The notes under the pieces are model-generated. The model did not search any database. It had not been told where the DNA came from and saw only the letters and a program-made list of their open reading frames with translations. From Zea mays (Eukaryota; Streptophyta; Magnoliopsida; Poales; Poaceae): DNA of 64,000 nucleotides. Below are positions 54,979 to 64,000 of the stretch, in pieces (position 1 is the stretch's first letter; every line of letters begins with the position of its first letter). A program made the translations under genes and the position numbers. The DNA lies in the NCBI RefSeq assembly GCF_902167145.1, contig NC_050098.1:31614501-31678500 (forward strand), in the 5' to 3' direction.

Positions 54979-56706
54979 TGTCGGGGACCATAATTAGGGG
55001 TACCCTCAAGACGCCTAATTCTCAGCTAGTAACCCCCATCAGCATAAAGCTGCAGAGGCCTGATGGGTGCGATTAAGTTAGGGATCAGTCCATACGAGCG
55101 ACTCGATCACGCCTCGCCCGAGCCTAGCCTCGGGCAAGGGCAGCCGACCCCGAGGGGTTTCCGTCTCGCCCGAGGCCCCCCTTTTTAACGGCGGACACAT
55201 CTCCGGCTCGCCCGAGGCTTTGCCTTCGCTAAGAAGCAACCCTGACTAAATCGCCGCGCCGACCGACCGAGTCGCAGGAGCATTTAATGCAAAGGTGGCC
55301 TGACACCTTTATCCTGACGCGCGCCCCCCGGTAGAGCCGAAGTGACCGCCGTCACTTCGCCGCTCCACTGACCGGTCTGACAGAAGGACAGCGCCGCCTG
55401 CGCCACTCCGACTGCAGTGCCACTTGACAGAGTGAGGCTGACAGGCAGTCAGGCCTTGCCAAAGGCGCCATAGGAAACTCCGCTCCGCCCGACCCAGGGC
55501 TCGGACTCGGGCTAGGCCCCGGAAGACGGCGAACTCCGCTCCGCCCGACCCAGGGCTCGGACTCGGGCTAGGCCCCGGAAGACGGCGAACTCCGCTCCGC
55601 CCGACCCAGGGCTCGGACTCGGGCTAGGCCCCGGAAGACGGCGAACTCCGCTCCGCCCGACCCAGGGCTCGGACTCGGGCTAGGCCCCGGAAGACGGCGA
55701 ACTCCGCTCCGCCCGACCCAGGGCTCGGACTCGGGCTAGGCCCAGAAGACGACGAACTCCGCTTCGCCCGACCCAGGGCTCGGACTCGGGCTAGGCCCCA
55801 GAAGACGACGAACTCCGCTTCGCCCGACCCAGGGCTCGGACTCGGGCTCAGCCCCAGAAGATGACGAACTCTGCTTTGCCCGACCCTAGGGCTCGGACTC
55901 CGCCCTGGCCTCTGCCGAACGACCTCCGCCTCGCCCGACCTAGGAGCTCGGGCTCGGCCTCGGCCATGGAAGACAGATTCGACCCCGGCTTCGGAGGAGC
56001 CTCCACGTCGCCCAACCTAGGGCACAGGCCCGCCACGTCAACAGGAAGCACCATCATCACCCTACCCCGAGCCGACTCGGGCCGCAGAGAACAAGACCGG
56101 TGTCCCATCCGGCTAGCTCCGCCAGATAGGTAATGATGGCGCCCCGCTAGCCCTGTGACGACGGCAGCCCTCAGCTCCCTTACGGAAGCAGGGGGACGTC
56201 AGCAAGGACCCAACCGCTCCGACAGCTGTCCCTCCGCCAGGCTCCGTTGCTCCTCCGACAGCCACGACATCACACCAGCAGGGTGCCAAGATCTCTCCGG
56301 CTGCCACATTGGCATGTACCTAGGGCGCTAGCTCTTCCCCCGCTAGACACGTAGCACTCTGCTACACCCCCATTGTACACCTGGATCCTCTCCTTACGCC
56401 TATAAAAGGAAGGACCAGGGCCTTCTTAGAGAAGGTTGGTCGCGCGGGGACGAGGACGGGACAGGCGCTCTCTTGGGGCCGCTCGCTTCCCTCACCCGCG
56501 TGGACGCTTGTAACCCCCTACTGCAAGCGCACCCGACCTGGGCGCGGGACGAACACGAAGGCCGCGGGATTTCCACCTCTCTCACGCCCATCTCCGGCCA
56601 CCTCGCTTCCCCCCTTCGCGCTCGCCCACGCGCTCGACCCATCTGGGCTGGGGCACGCGACACTCACTCGTCGGCTTAGGGACCCCCCGGTCTCGAAACA
56701 CCGACA
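54979..56706 (+). repeat. 3' LTR of element D
   Basis: 1728 bp, TATAAAA at 56401-56407, preceded by the purine-biased GAGGCTCGAGGGCTAC. The minisatellite (55473-55923) has eight units, one more than in the 5' LTR, which accounts for the 55-bp length difference. Confidence 0.94.
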
Positions 56707-56711
56707 CAAAG

Positions 56712-57289
56712 TGTTAGTATATACATATAACTAAATGTTATGAATGATTGGTATAGACATTTCTTACTTGCAATGTTGCTTGCATCAGTGCATTGTAAAC
56801 AACTAGATTTTTTATCGCACCTTGGCAAATTCTTCCTGCTATCATAACTATTCGTGTAGCCTTGTAATCTTCAGGTCCTTCTGCGTGGTGCATCGACAAC
56901 TAGCAAACGAGGACTACGATAAAGACGCCCTCGAAGATTGCGCCTCTCTCGTGTCAACCAATCTATTGAATAAATGGATACCTTCAAGAAATAAAAAGAT
57001 TAAGAATAAGACTTTACAACCCACCTTTGCAAACATGTGTCATTTCACCTTCCATGGCCCTTTTTGCCTCTGCTTGCATACACAACCACATCATCAATCG
57101 ACATGTTTCACCAATCATAGCCTTCACCATGAGCCTTGACCACTTCTTCTCCATACTTCTCCTGTAGAAGGAAGCAAAACAAAAAAAATTAGAGAACCAA
57201 AACTGGAGAAGAAATACCTTCACGAAATGCAAAAAAAGATGTACAATAGTTCAAGCTCACCCCACATGTCTATACGGCCAACACATCTG
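56712..57289. other. Unassigned sequence after element D
   Basis: Continuation of 44540. A short open stretch around 56880-56990 reads like protein (RQLANEDYDKDALEDCASL) but no start, stop or family can be assigned. Confidence 0.4.
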
Positions 57290-58975
57290 CCTCCTAACCA
57301 CCAAAAGACCCTTAGTGTTTTGGTGCTTGATCCAAAGGGGGAGGTTAGTGGGAGAGTATGTGAAATAGGGGGAGAGCGAGAGACGGGCAGTGGCATGAGT
57401 ATTTTGCTACTTTTATGTGTGTTCTCTCATGGTACTCACATGTTTATATGTTGATATGTTCATATTGTGCATGCATGTTTCCATTCATGCTTTATTTGCT
57501 ATGTTTGATGTGTATGATGTATGATATGTTCTAAATGGTAACATGTTTTTCTATCTCTATATTCAATTCATGTCACTTACTCATTTTTCGTTCTTACATT
57601 TACATTTTATGCAATCAAGCTTAATCATGTACTTGTGCTTAACCTTTTAATCCTATGGTACACATTGTGGACTTGGTTTGTATGAACTTGCCCTAACATT
57701 CATATTTTAACACCATAATTTTATATAATAAAGTATTTTAAAACCTCGCTAATTTCACATAATCTTGGTAGCATTATCATCAATAAAAAATTTGAGATTG
57801 AAAGTATCTAGGCCCTTAGTGGTTTAGTGATTAATGATGACACAATAATATTGTGACTAATGCATGATTTGAGAGACAATTTGATTTAGGTCACAATAAT
57901 GGTAATTGTTTGGGAAATCAATGGTTTTCATGCCCCTAAGTGTGGAACTCATTTCAGTTTTAAAGGATGGATGACATGTTAAAGATGGACTATTTGTACA
58001 TGTCGATTGGAATTGAGAGACATTTAGAGTAGTTTAAGACTTTGTTTCCTTTGTTCGTACTATAAAGGGAGGTATGAGCTAGTAGCTTGACCTAGGATAC
58101 GTCTAATGAGTTAAATGTGGTACACACTACTTGTCTATAACTCAAGGTAGCTCCAATGAGGTCAAAAAATCATTTGGAAGTAACCCCATTCACATAGTTT
58201 TTGAATTAGAAGTAATTTGGGAGAATTTGGAGACATCGAACCTTGAGAAACAAAGTTGTTGAACCAATGAGTATCGTGCGACGCCTACACGTGGAATGCC
58301 AATGAAGCCATAAGACTCAATGAATAGGGTTGTCGGATCATTTTGCCCGAGTCCAATGGTGCGCAAAACAAACAAGAGAAATTATGGTAGCGTCAAACTT
58401 GTCTGATGGGTGCCTAAATTGGGTGGTGCAACTATAGTAGCTAGGATACTTCTTATAGGGGCATCAGACCCTATGACCATTGTTTCTCGGCCTGATGCCT
58501 CCAGCATGTGACTACATAGGTTTCATGGACATACGCTTCTTGCAGTATACTCTAATGGCTATGTCTAACACAATGATGTCATTATGAGTGTTGAGTCTCA
58601 CTAAACTTAGGCCAATGGTTTGACGATCAACCTTCAAATGTTTGATGCCTATGATTTTAGCACAGAGTTACTATAACTATTAGTTGACTAGTTATAGTAT
58701 ATAAATACACTCCTAACTTGTCTATCCTAGCTCTGTTGCCTATTGGATTGGCTGAAGAAAACCTTTTGGAGTGTTATGAATAGCCTTTTCTTAGTGAGGA
58801 ACTTGAGAATTGATAACCAGGTGATTAGCAACATCCTTAGAGCATTGAGAGTAGCTAGTGTGCATACATCACCCTTATTAGCCTTGGATAGTTTAGTGCG
58901 AGTTTGTGCTTGTTTCTCTTGGATAGCTTGTGGGTTATCAAAATCAAGGAGTATAGGGTAATGGGTAGTTCACTA
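57290..58975 (+). mobile_element. Probable copia (SIRE-type) 3' remnant with LTR-like sequence
   Basis: GGTGCTTGATCCAAAGGGGG and ATAGGGGGAGAG (57320-57380) resemble the multiple polypurine tracts that precede the 3' LTR in SIRE-type copia elements. The following CTAGGCCCTTAGTGG and GTGATTAATGATGACACAAT resemble LTRs of that group. No second copy or termini are visible, and coding sequence is absent. Confidence 0.35.
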
Positions 58976-59603
58976 CATCATAGCGGCAAAGAACCAGGCC
59001 ATAGAGAGCATTGGTCGTTATGTACATCAAGGGGGAGCGACACAATTGCGCCGGTGCTCCATCGTGGACTTGTGAGGAATGCCGACTTTCCGATATTTCA
59101 GAAAACGTCAAGGTGTTATAATTCTTATTTTACTTTGAGCAATTACATTTAAGCATTTATTTATATAACTAAATTGCCACGATATAGAATTGAAACCTAG
59201 GATGCAAAATCCTTGGTCATTAGATAGAAACACTTCTAAGCACAAGGGGTAAAGTTGACTTATTAATAGGCATTAAGTTATACAGGAAATTTTAGAAAAC
59301 CTCAATTGAATAACTTATCCCTAAAAAAACTTCAGCTATATAAATAGCAATGACAAACTAGTTTACTTTAAAGAAAGGTATAATAAAACAGAAGATGGGC
59401 TCGTAAAATTTTTAAATATAAAATACCTTAGTTAACACTTAACATATGGGTAATAAGTCATCCATGAAATATATAAGAAAAACACGTGTTACAAAAATCC
59501 AGATCGGTTCAAATATTTAAGTGTTTACATTAGCCCCTCCAATTAATTACTGCGTGCATACACTGTGAAACAGATAGATAGATGCATGTATGGCAAGTCA
59601 CAT
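58976..59603. other. AT-rich sequence before element E
   Basis: Nothing recognised. The last bases, CACAT (59599-59603), would be the target duplication of element E. Confidence 0.5.
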
Positions 59604-59783
59604 TGTAACAAATCTGACCGAGATTTGTGGTGGACTGCTTCCTTGAAGATTTAGTTTGTTGCTATCCCTGTAATCAAGGATGCTCTCTCAACAAATCTCG
59701 GACCACTATTGTTTGCCACAGCAGAGGCTCTTTCTGCCTATATTAACACACGCGGCCTCCATGGAGGTTAATACGCTTCCACA
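59604..59783 (+). repeat. 5' LTR of element E (about 180 bp)
   Basis: TG...CA ends inferred from the primer site that follows; a TATATTAA box lies at about 59737. The second LTR is not in the window, so the left boundary is provisional. Confidence 0.6.
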
Positions 59784-59836
59784 GATTATCATATGGTACT
59801 AGAGCCTACCTCTATCCACTGCCCAGAACAATCGCC

Positions 59837-61847
59837 ATGATGAACCTCGTCACGAGCGGTCTCCTGTCCTCGGCGCTAGGCCATCCTGTGACAGAGAAAT
59901 TAACCAAGACAAATTATACCCTATGGAAGCTGCAGGTATTGCCTGCAATCCGCAGCGCCCAGCTTACTGGGTTGATCGATGGATCCAAAACTGCCCCGGC
60001 CATGGAGATCGAGGGCATTGACAAAAACAAGGAGCCGAATCCGGCTTATGCAACCTGGCTGGCACAAGACCAGCAAGTTTTCGGCTACATCGTCAACTCG
60101 CTCTCCAAGGAGATGATGAAGCAGATCTCTCACTGCAACACCTCGGCGTCTCTCTGGAAGGCGCTGGAGGAACTCTGTGCGTCGCAAACCAGGGCGCGCG
60201 CAGTGAACACGCGTATTGCCCTGGCTACCACGAAGAAGGGGACCATGAGCATCAACGAATACGTTGGTAAGATGAAAGCGTATGCTGATGAATTAGCAGC
60301 TGCAGGCAAAGCACTTGATGATGAAGAACTCATCTCCTTCATCATCACCAGCCTCGATCTCGACTACAATCCGGTCATCTCCACCGCTCTCGGACGTGCT
60401 GATCCGATCAGCGTCATCGAGTTCACATCACAACTGCTCGCCTTTGAACAACGCCTGAACCTCTATCAAGGGTCATCCTCCTCGTCAAGCTTCTCCACCA
60501 ACATGGCCTCACGGGGTCGTGGAGGCGGACGCATGTTCCGTGGTCGCGGTGCACGTGGCCGTGGAAACGGTGGCCGGGGACGCGGGAGTTTCAACAACAA
60601 CTCCAGCTCCAGCAAGCAGAAGGTCCAGTGCCAGATCTGCAAGAAGGTGGGCGTCCACACAGCATTCGAATGCTGGCACCGTTTTGATGAGAATTTTGTC
60701 CCTGAAGACAAGAGCGTCAACATTGCCAATTATGGTGAGTATGGTGTAGATTCAAACTGGTACACAGATACTGGCGCCTCGGATCATGTCATAGGAGAGA
60801 TGGACAAGATGGTGATCCGTGACCGCTATCATGGTGGTGATCAGGTCCACACGGCAAATGGAGCAGGTATGGACATTAAACACATTGGTCATGTCATCCG
60901 TCATGCGCCTGGAAGAAAAATTCATCTTAAAAATGTGCTACACGTTCCTAGTGCTGCTAAAAACCTTGTATCTGTTCATAAATTAGCTGCGGATAACAAT
61001 GCTTACCTTGAGTTTCATCCAAATTTCTTTTTTTATTAAGGATCGCATCACAAAGAAAATCCTGCTGGAAGGAACGTGTAGAGGAGGTCTCTACCCTATG
61101 CCTGTGGCTGCTTTCAAAAATAAACAAGCTTTTGTTGCATCCAGTAGTTTGCCGTCCCTAGAAATGTGGCACAGTCGCCTAGGCCATCCTTCTTTTGATG
61201 TCGTTCAGCAAGTACTCAGTAGCAATAAATTACCTTGTTCCTTGTACTCAAGCGAAACCATAGTTTGTGATTCCTGTCAAATGGCCAAGAGCCATCAATT
61301 GCCCTATCAAAGATCGTTGAGTAAATCTATGTCTCCGTTAGAACTTATTCATTCAGATGTATGAGGGCATGCCATTGATTCTTTTGGGAATTATAAGTAT
61401 TATGTGAGCTTTATTGATGACTATAGCAAATTCACCTAGATTTATCTTCTTAAACACAAGTCCGAGGTGTTTGATAAATTTCATGAGTTTCAACAACTTG
61501 CTGAACGACAACTAAACAAAAAAATCCTAGCTATCCAATCTGATTGGGGAGGAGAGTATGAGCACCTAAATTCCTTTTTTAGCAAAATTGGCATAGCTCA
61601 TCATGTCTCTTGCCCTCACACTCATCAACAGAATGGATCCGCTGAACGCAAACATCGACACATAGTCGAAGTTGGCCTCTCCTTAATGGCGCAAGCTTCC
61701 ATTCCATTAAAATTTTGGGACCAAGCCTTCTTAGCAGCTACCTATTTGATAAATAGGATTCCAAGTCGTGTGATCAAAAACATGACGCCTCTAAACAAAC
61801 TTTTCCAGCAACAAGTTGATTATAACTCGCTTCACACGTTTGGTTGC
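59837..61847 (+). pseudogene. gag-protease-integrase of element E
   Basis: ATG at 59837. Gag (LTKTNYTLWKLQVLPAIR, SLWKALEELC, LISFIITSLDLDYNPVI), an Arg/Gly-rich basic stretch, then a zinc knuckle CQICKKVGVHTAFEC whose C-to-H spacing is one residue longer than the usual CX2CX4HX4C. The protease is WYTDTGASDHV. A frame change in a T run at about 61025-61037 leads into the pre-integrase HHCC region (MWHSRLGHPSF, CDSCQMAKSH). The integrase core follows with IDDYSKFT, QSDWGGEYEHL and QQNGSAERKHRHI as the D-D-E series. Two Trp codons have become stops (TGA at 61362-61364, TAG at about 61437). Confidence 0.88.
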
Positions 61848-62322
61848 TGTTGGGGCGAAGGCAAAGACGCCACCCTTCGCTCGAGGCCTTCGCTGCAGCC
61901 GCTGGTCCGACAGAGACAAAACGGGCAGGGACACCCTTTGCAGGACTCGGCACTTTGACGAAGGCCTGCGGCGACGTCCTCCCACGGCGCGTCCTCGTTC
62001 AGTCCCAAGGCCCACGTGTGATCTGGCCCATTGTAACGGGCCCCGCGTGGCCACCTCTGTATTACGGGCCAAACTTGTAAAGGAATACTTGTAATTACAG
62101 CTTGTAACCCTGCTTTATGGGAATATTCTAGGGATAAAATAGGTGTCTGAGGGCACATGCGTCCTTAACACAAGATGCTGGGCACTCAGATACCTATAAA
62201 TACCCCCGCACAGTGCCCGTGAGAGGCTAGGTTAACAGAGCTATTGCCCCCGAGCACGTAACCCTGTTGTCACCACTGTTCACCCTTGTTGGCCTTCTTG
62301 CTGCAGAGAGCAAGTTCCAACA
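61848..62322 (+). repeat. 5' LTR of element F
   Basis: 475 bp with a clear promoter: TATAAATA at 62195-62202 within GATACCTATAAATACCCCCG. The start is fixed by the break in the element E reading frame, the end by the primer site. Confidence 0.88.
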
Positions 62323-62362
62323 TTTGGCGCCCACCGTTCGTGCTACGACAAAACCACCCGCG

Positions 62363-64000
62363 ATGGCACCCAAGAGAGCTAACCCCAAGGCTGACGAGGC
62401 TGCGAAGGCAGCACTGCTGGCCGCAAGAAAGGGCAAGGCCCTCGTCCTCACCCAATCCACCCACCAAGAGCCCACCGAAGACAATGTTCCCCACACCGGC
62501 GAAGACGACACCTTCCGCACCTGCGGAACCGAAGGACAGTCGCAGCCGCCCCCAGGCTTCGCCCCACTGGAAGGCGCGGACCTCACCGAGGACGGTGAGG
62601 TCCTCGGCATCTCAACAGAAGAACAGCTGCAGCTGCGCGCCCTGCGCCTCAGGAACCGCAATCTCCAGAGGCAGAAAGAGATACTGGAGGCCAAGCGCCA
62701 GCGTGTGTCCGCATTAGCCAAAGTGCGACAAATGATACGCGACGAGGAGCAGAAAGCCCAAGACCTCGAGCGCGAGATCGCGCTGATGCAGCGCGAAGGC
62801 CACCTCGGTCTACAGCAAGAGCCACCCCTCCAACAGCGCACACAACCGGAGGACACGCGCGAAGGCCACCTCGGCCGGCAGCATGGCCCACCCCTGCAGT
62901 ATCGGGCGCAGCCGGAGAACCCGCGTTTCCCCCAGCATGACTACGTCTCCCAGCACCGCGCGCCATTCCAAGGGGTCAACTACCTCGACGAGCGAAGTCC
63001 CCTGGCGCCACACCTACAAGTGACGCCTTGGCCAGCTAACTTTCGAGCGGGGGCATACCCCAAGTACAACGGCAGCACCGACACGGCGCAATACATCATG
63101 AGTTATCAAGTCGCCGTTGCATCAGCCGGAGGGGACGACGCCACAATGGCGAAGTCTTTCATCATCGCCCTAGAGGGCCCAGCACTCACCTGGTTCACCA
63201 GATTGCCTCCGCTGTCCATTGATTCGTGGAGAAGTCTCAGGGACAAGTTCCTCCTCAACTTCCAAGGGTACCGTCCAGACACCGACGCTTTGGCCGAGCT
63301 CTCGCTTTGCAAACAGCTGGAAAAGGAGACTCTGCGGGAGTATTACCGCAAGTTCTTAACACTCAAGTCGCAGCTGCCCTCTGTCGACGATCAGATCGCT
63401 ATCCACTACGCCATCAGTGGCCTTCGGGCCGGCGTCCTCTACAGCCACTGTATCAGAGATCCACCCAAGAGCTTGCAGGAGCTATATCAGCTCTTCGAAA
63501 AATATGCCAAATCCGAAGAGCTCCACCAGCGCAAGGTCGAGTCACAACGGAAACCCAAAGATGCCCCGCAGTCCAGCCGCACGTGGACAAGGACTCCGCA
63601 GCCAGACTCCGGTCGAGACGGCCGCAGTCAGCAGCAAGTGCACAACATCGTAAACCAACAGCCTGCTGCTGACCCCCCTCGCCGCCAGGAATATCCCCCC
63701 CAGGGCCGCGGAAATGGAACTCGCGGCAAGGGCCGAGGGCGGGCGCAGCAGCCGCCGCGCCGGTTCTACTGCCTTTTCCACGGCGAAGACTGCGCCCACC
63801 AGACCAAAGACTGCCCCGAGACGAAGGCCACCAGAGACAGAATGGCGCGGGCGCAGCCAGCCGACAATCCCAGAATTGTCGCGCATAATTACCAGCCATC
63901 CCCTCCACCATATATCCACGCTCCCGCTCCGCATCCACCGCACCACGCTTACCAACACCATCAGGAAGTACAAATCGTACCTCCTCCACAACCACCACCA
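62363..64000 (+). CDS. gag polyprotein of element F, partial at 3' end
   Basis: ATG at 62363, 40 bp after the LTR, opens a frame of 546 codons with no stop up to the last base of the window. Residues 1-110 are low-complexity and charged. Residues 80-150 form a Gln/Arg/Glu-rich helix, likely a coiled coil, followed by two near-repeats of REGHLGxQ. The capsid domain has WPANFRAGAYPKYNGSTD, IALEGPALTWFTRLPP, SWRSLRDKFLLNFQGY and EKETLREYYRKFLTLKSQLP. A zinc-knuckle-like CLFHGEDCAHQTKDC follows an Arg/Gly-rich patch. Unlike every other gag here it has no stop or frameshift, so F is the youngest or best preserved element in view. Confidence 0.9.
   Translation, partial: MAPKRANPKADEAAKAALLAARKGKALVLTQSTHQEPTEDNVPHTGEDDTFRTCGTEGQSQPPPGFAPLEGADLTEDGEVLGISTEEQLQLRALRLRNRNLQRQKEILEAKRQRVSALAKVRQMIRDEEQKAQDLEREIALMQREGHLGLQQEPPLQQRTQPEDTREGHLGRQHGPPLQYRAQPENPRFPQHDYVSQHRAPFQGVNYLDERSPLAPHLQVTPWPANFRAGAYPKYNGSTDTAQYIMSYQVAVASAGGDDATMAKSFIIALEGPALTWFTRLPPLSIDSWRSLRDKFLLNFQGYRPDTDALAELSLCKQLEKETLREYYRKFLTLKSQLPSVDDQIAIHYAISGLRAGVLYSHCIRDPPKSLQELYQLFEKYAKSEELHQRKVESQRKPKDAPQSSRTWTRTPQPDSGRDGRSQQQVHNIVNQQPAADPPRRQEYPPQGRGNGTRGKGRGRAQQPPRRFYCLFHGEDCAHQTKDCPETKATRDRMARAQPADNPRIVAHNYQPSPPPYIHAPAPHPPHHAYQHHQEVQIVPPPQPPP

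Larger units (their letters stand above)
44541..56706 (+). mobile_element. Element D: pol-deleted Tat gypsy element with antisense gene (TSD CAAAG)
   Basis: A 12.2-kb insertion flanked by CAAAG (44536-44540 and 56707-56711). LTRs of 1673 and 1728 bp are of the same family as those of element C but in the opposite orientation. It keeps gag, protease and the last about 40 codons of pol; RT, both RNase H domains and the integrase core were lost in one deletion at about 49669-49690. The 5.1-kb 3' region holds a five-exon gene on the minus strand and a 76-bp tandem repeat. It is non-autonomous for sense proteins. Confidence 0.94.
59604..61847 (+). mobile_element. Element E: Ty1/copia retrotransposon, 5' half
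   Basis: A short 5' LTR (59604-59783, TGTAAC...TTCCACA) is followed by a primer site ATGGTACTAGAGCC close to the initiator-Met tRNA complement, then gag, protease and integrase in the copia order (integrase before RT). It is cut at 61847 by element F, and RT and the 3' LTR are beyond the window. Confidence 0.85.
61848..64000 (+). mobile_element. Element F: Ty3/gypsy retrotransposon, 5' part, runs off the window
   Basis: Its 475-bp 5' LTR (TGTTGGGGCG...TTCCAACA) interrupts the integrase of element E; the presumed target duplication is GTTGC (61843-61847). A primer site TTGGCGCCCACCG follows, different from that of A-D, so this is a separate family. Gag is open to the window end. Confidence 0.9.

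Noticed and set aside
61791..62094. Short frames across the E/F junction
   Set aside because: They span an LTR insertion boundary and have no family match.

Overview
The window is a stretch of a grass nuclear genome, most likely a panicoid (maize/sorghum/sugarcane-type) species. Three things point there: nested Tat-lineage Ty3/gypsy elements with long GC-rich LTRs, a CACTA transposon carrying many TTTGCCGAGTG-type subterminal repeats, and an extremely GC3-rich host gene. I cannot name the species. About 75-80% of the window is transposable element. There is one convincing host gene, a two-exon BAHD acyltransferase (36229-38959, +), which lies in a low-repeat island between a copia-like relic and the CACTA element.

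Layout. 1-458: end of a long LTR inserted into element A. 459-5385: element A (Tat-type gypsy, minus strand; RNase H/RT, protease, gag, 5' LTR). 5643-12851: element B (minus), a complete insertion with TSD ATCGT that has lost protease to integrase and carries a fragment of a KNOTTED1-type homeobox gene. 14428-31401: element C (minus, TSD GTACT), with a nearly complete but stop-ridden gag-PR-RT-RH-aRH-IN and a 3.04-kb solo LTR of another family nested at 24179-27218 (TSD GCCAC). 31799-35957: degenerate non-autonomous copia-like element ending about 270 bp before the BAHD start codon. 36229-38959: BAHD gene. 40583-43749: CACTA element (TSD GTT) with a six-exon Transposase_24-type gene. 44541-56706: element D (plus, TSD CAAAG), a pol-deleted relative of C that carries an apparently intact five-exon gene on its antisense strand. 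57290-58975: probable copia (SIRE-type) remnant. 59604-61847: element E (copia), cut by element F (61848 to the window end), a gypsy element with an uninterrupted gag reading frame.

The most interesting items are four. (1) The antisense gene of element D (50276-53542, minus) has five exons, four GT-AG introns of 74-81 bp, 984 codons without a stop, a Transposase_28-like N-terminus and a coiled coil; because it is antisense, its introns cannot be spliced out of the element's genomic RNA. (2) Element B has captured a kn1-like gene fragment exactly next to the broken end of its own copy of that antisense reading frame. (3) A stop codon occurs at the same place between protease and RT in A, C and D. 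(4) Premature stops in A-D are dominated by C-to-T changes, and C and D each break gag at a codon that is still intact in the other. Coordinates were derived by hand reading; copy counts and boundaries of degenerate elements are approximate.
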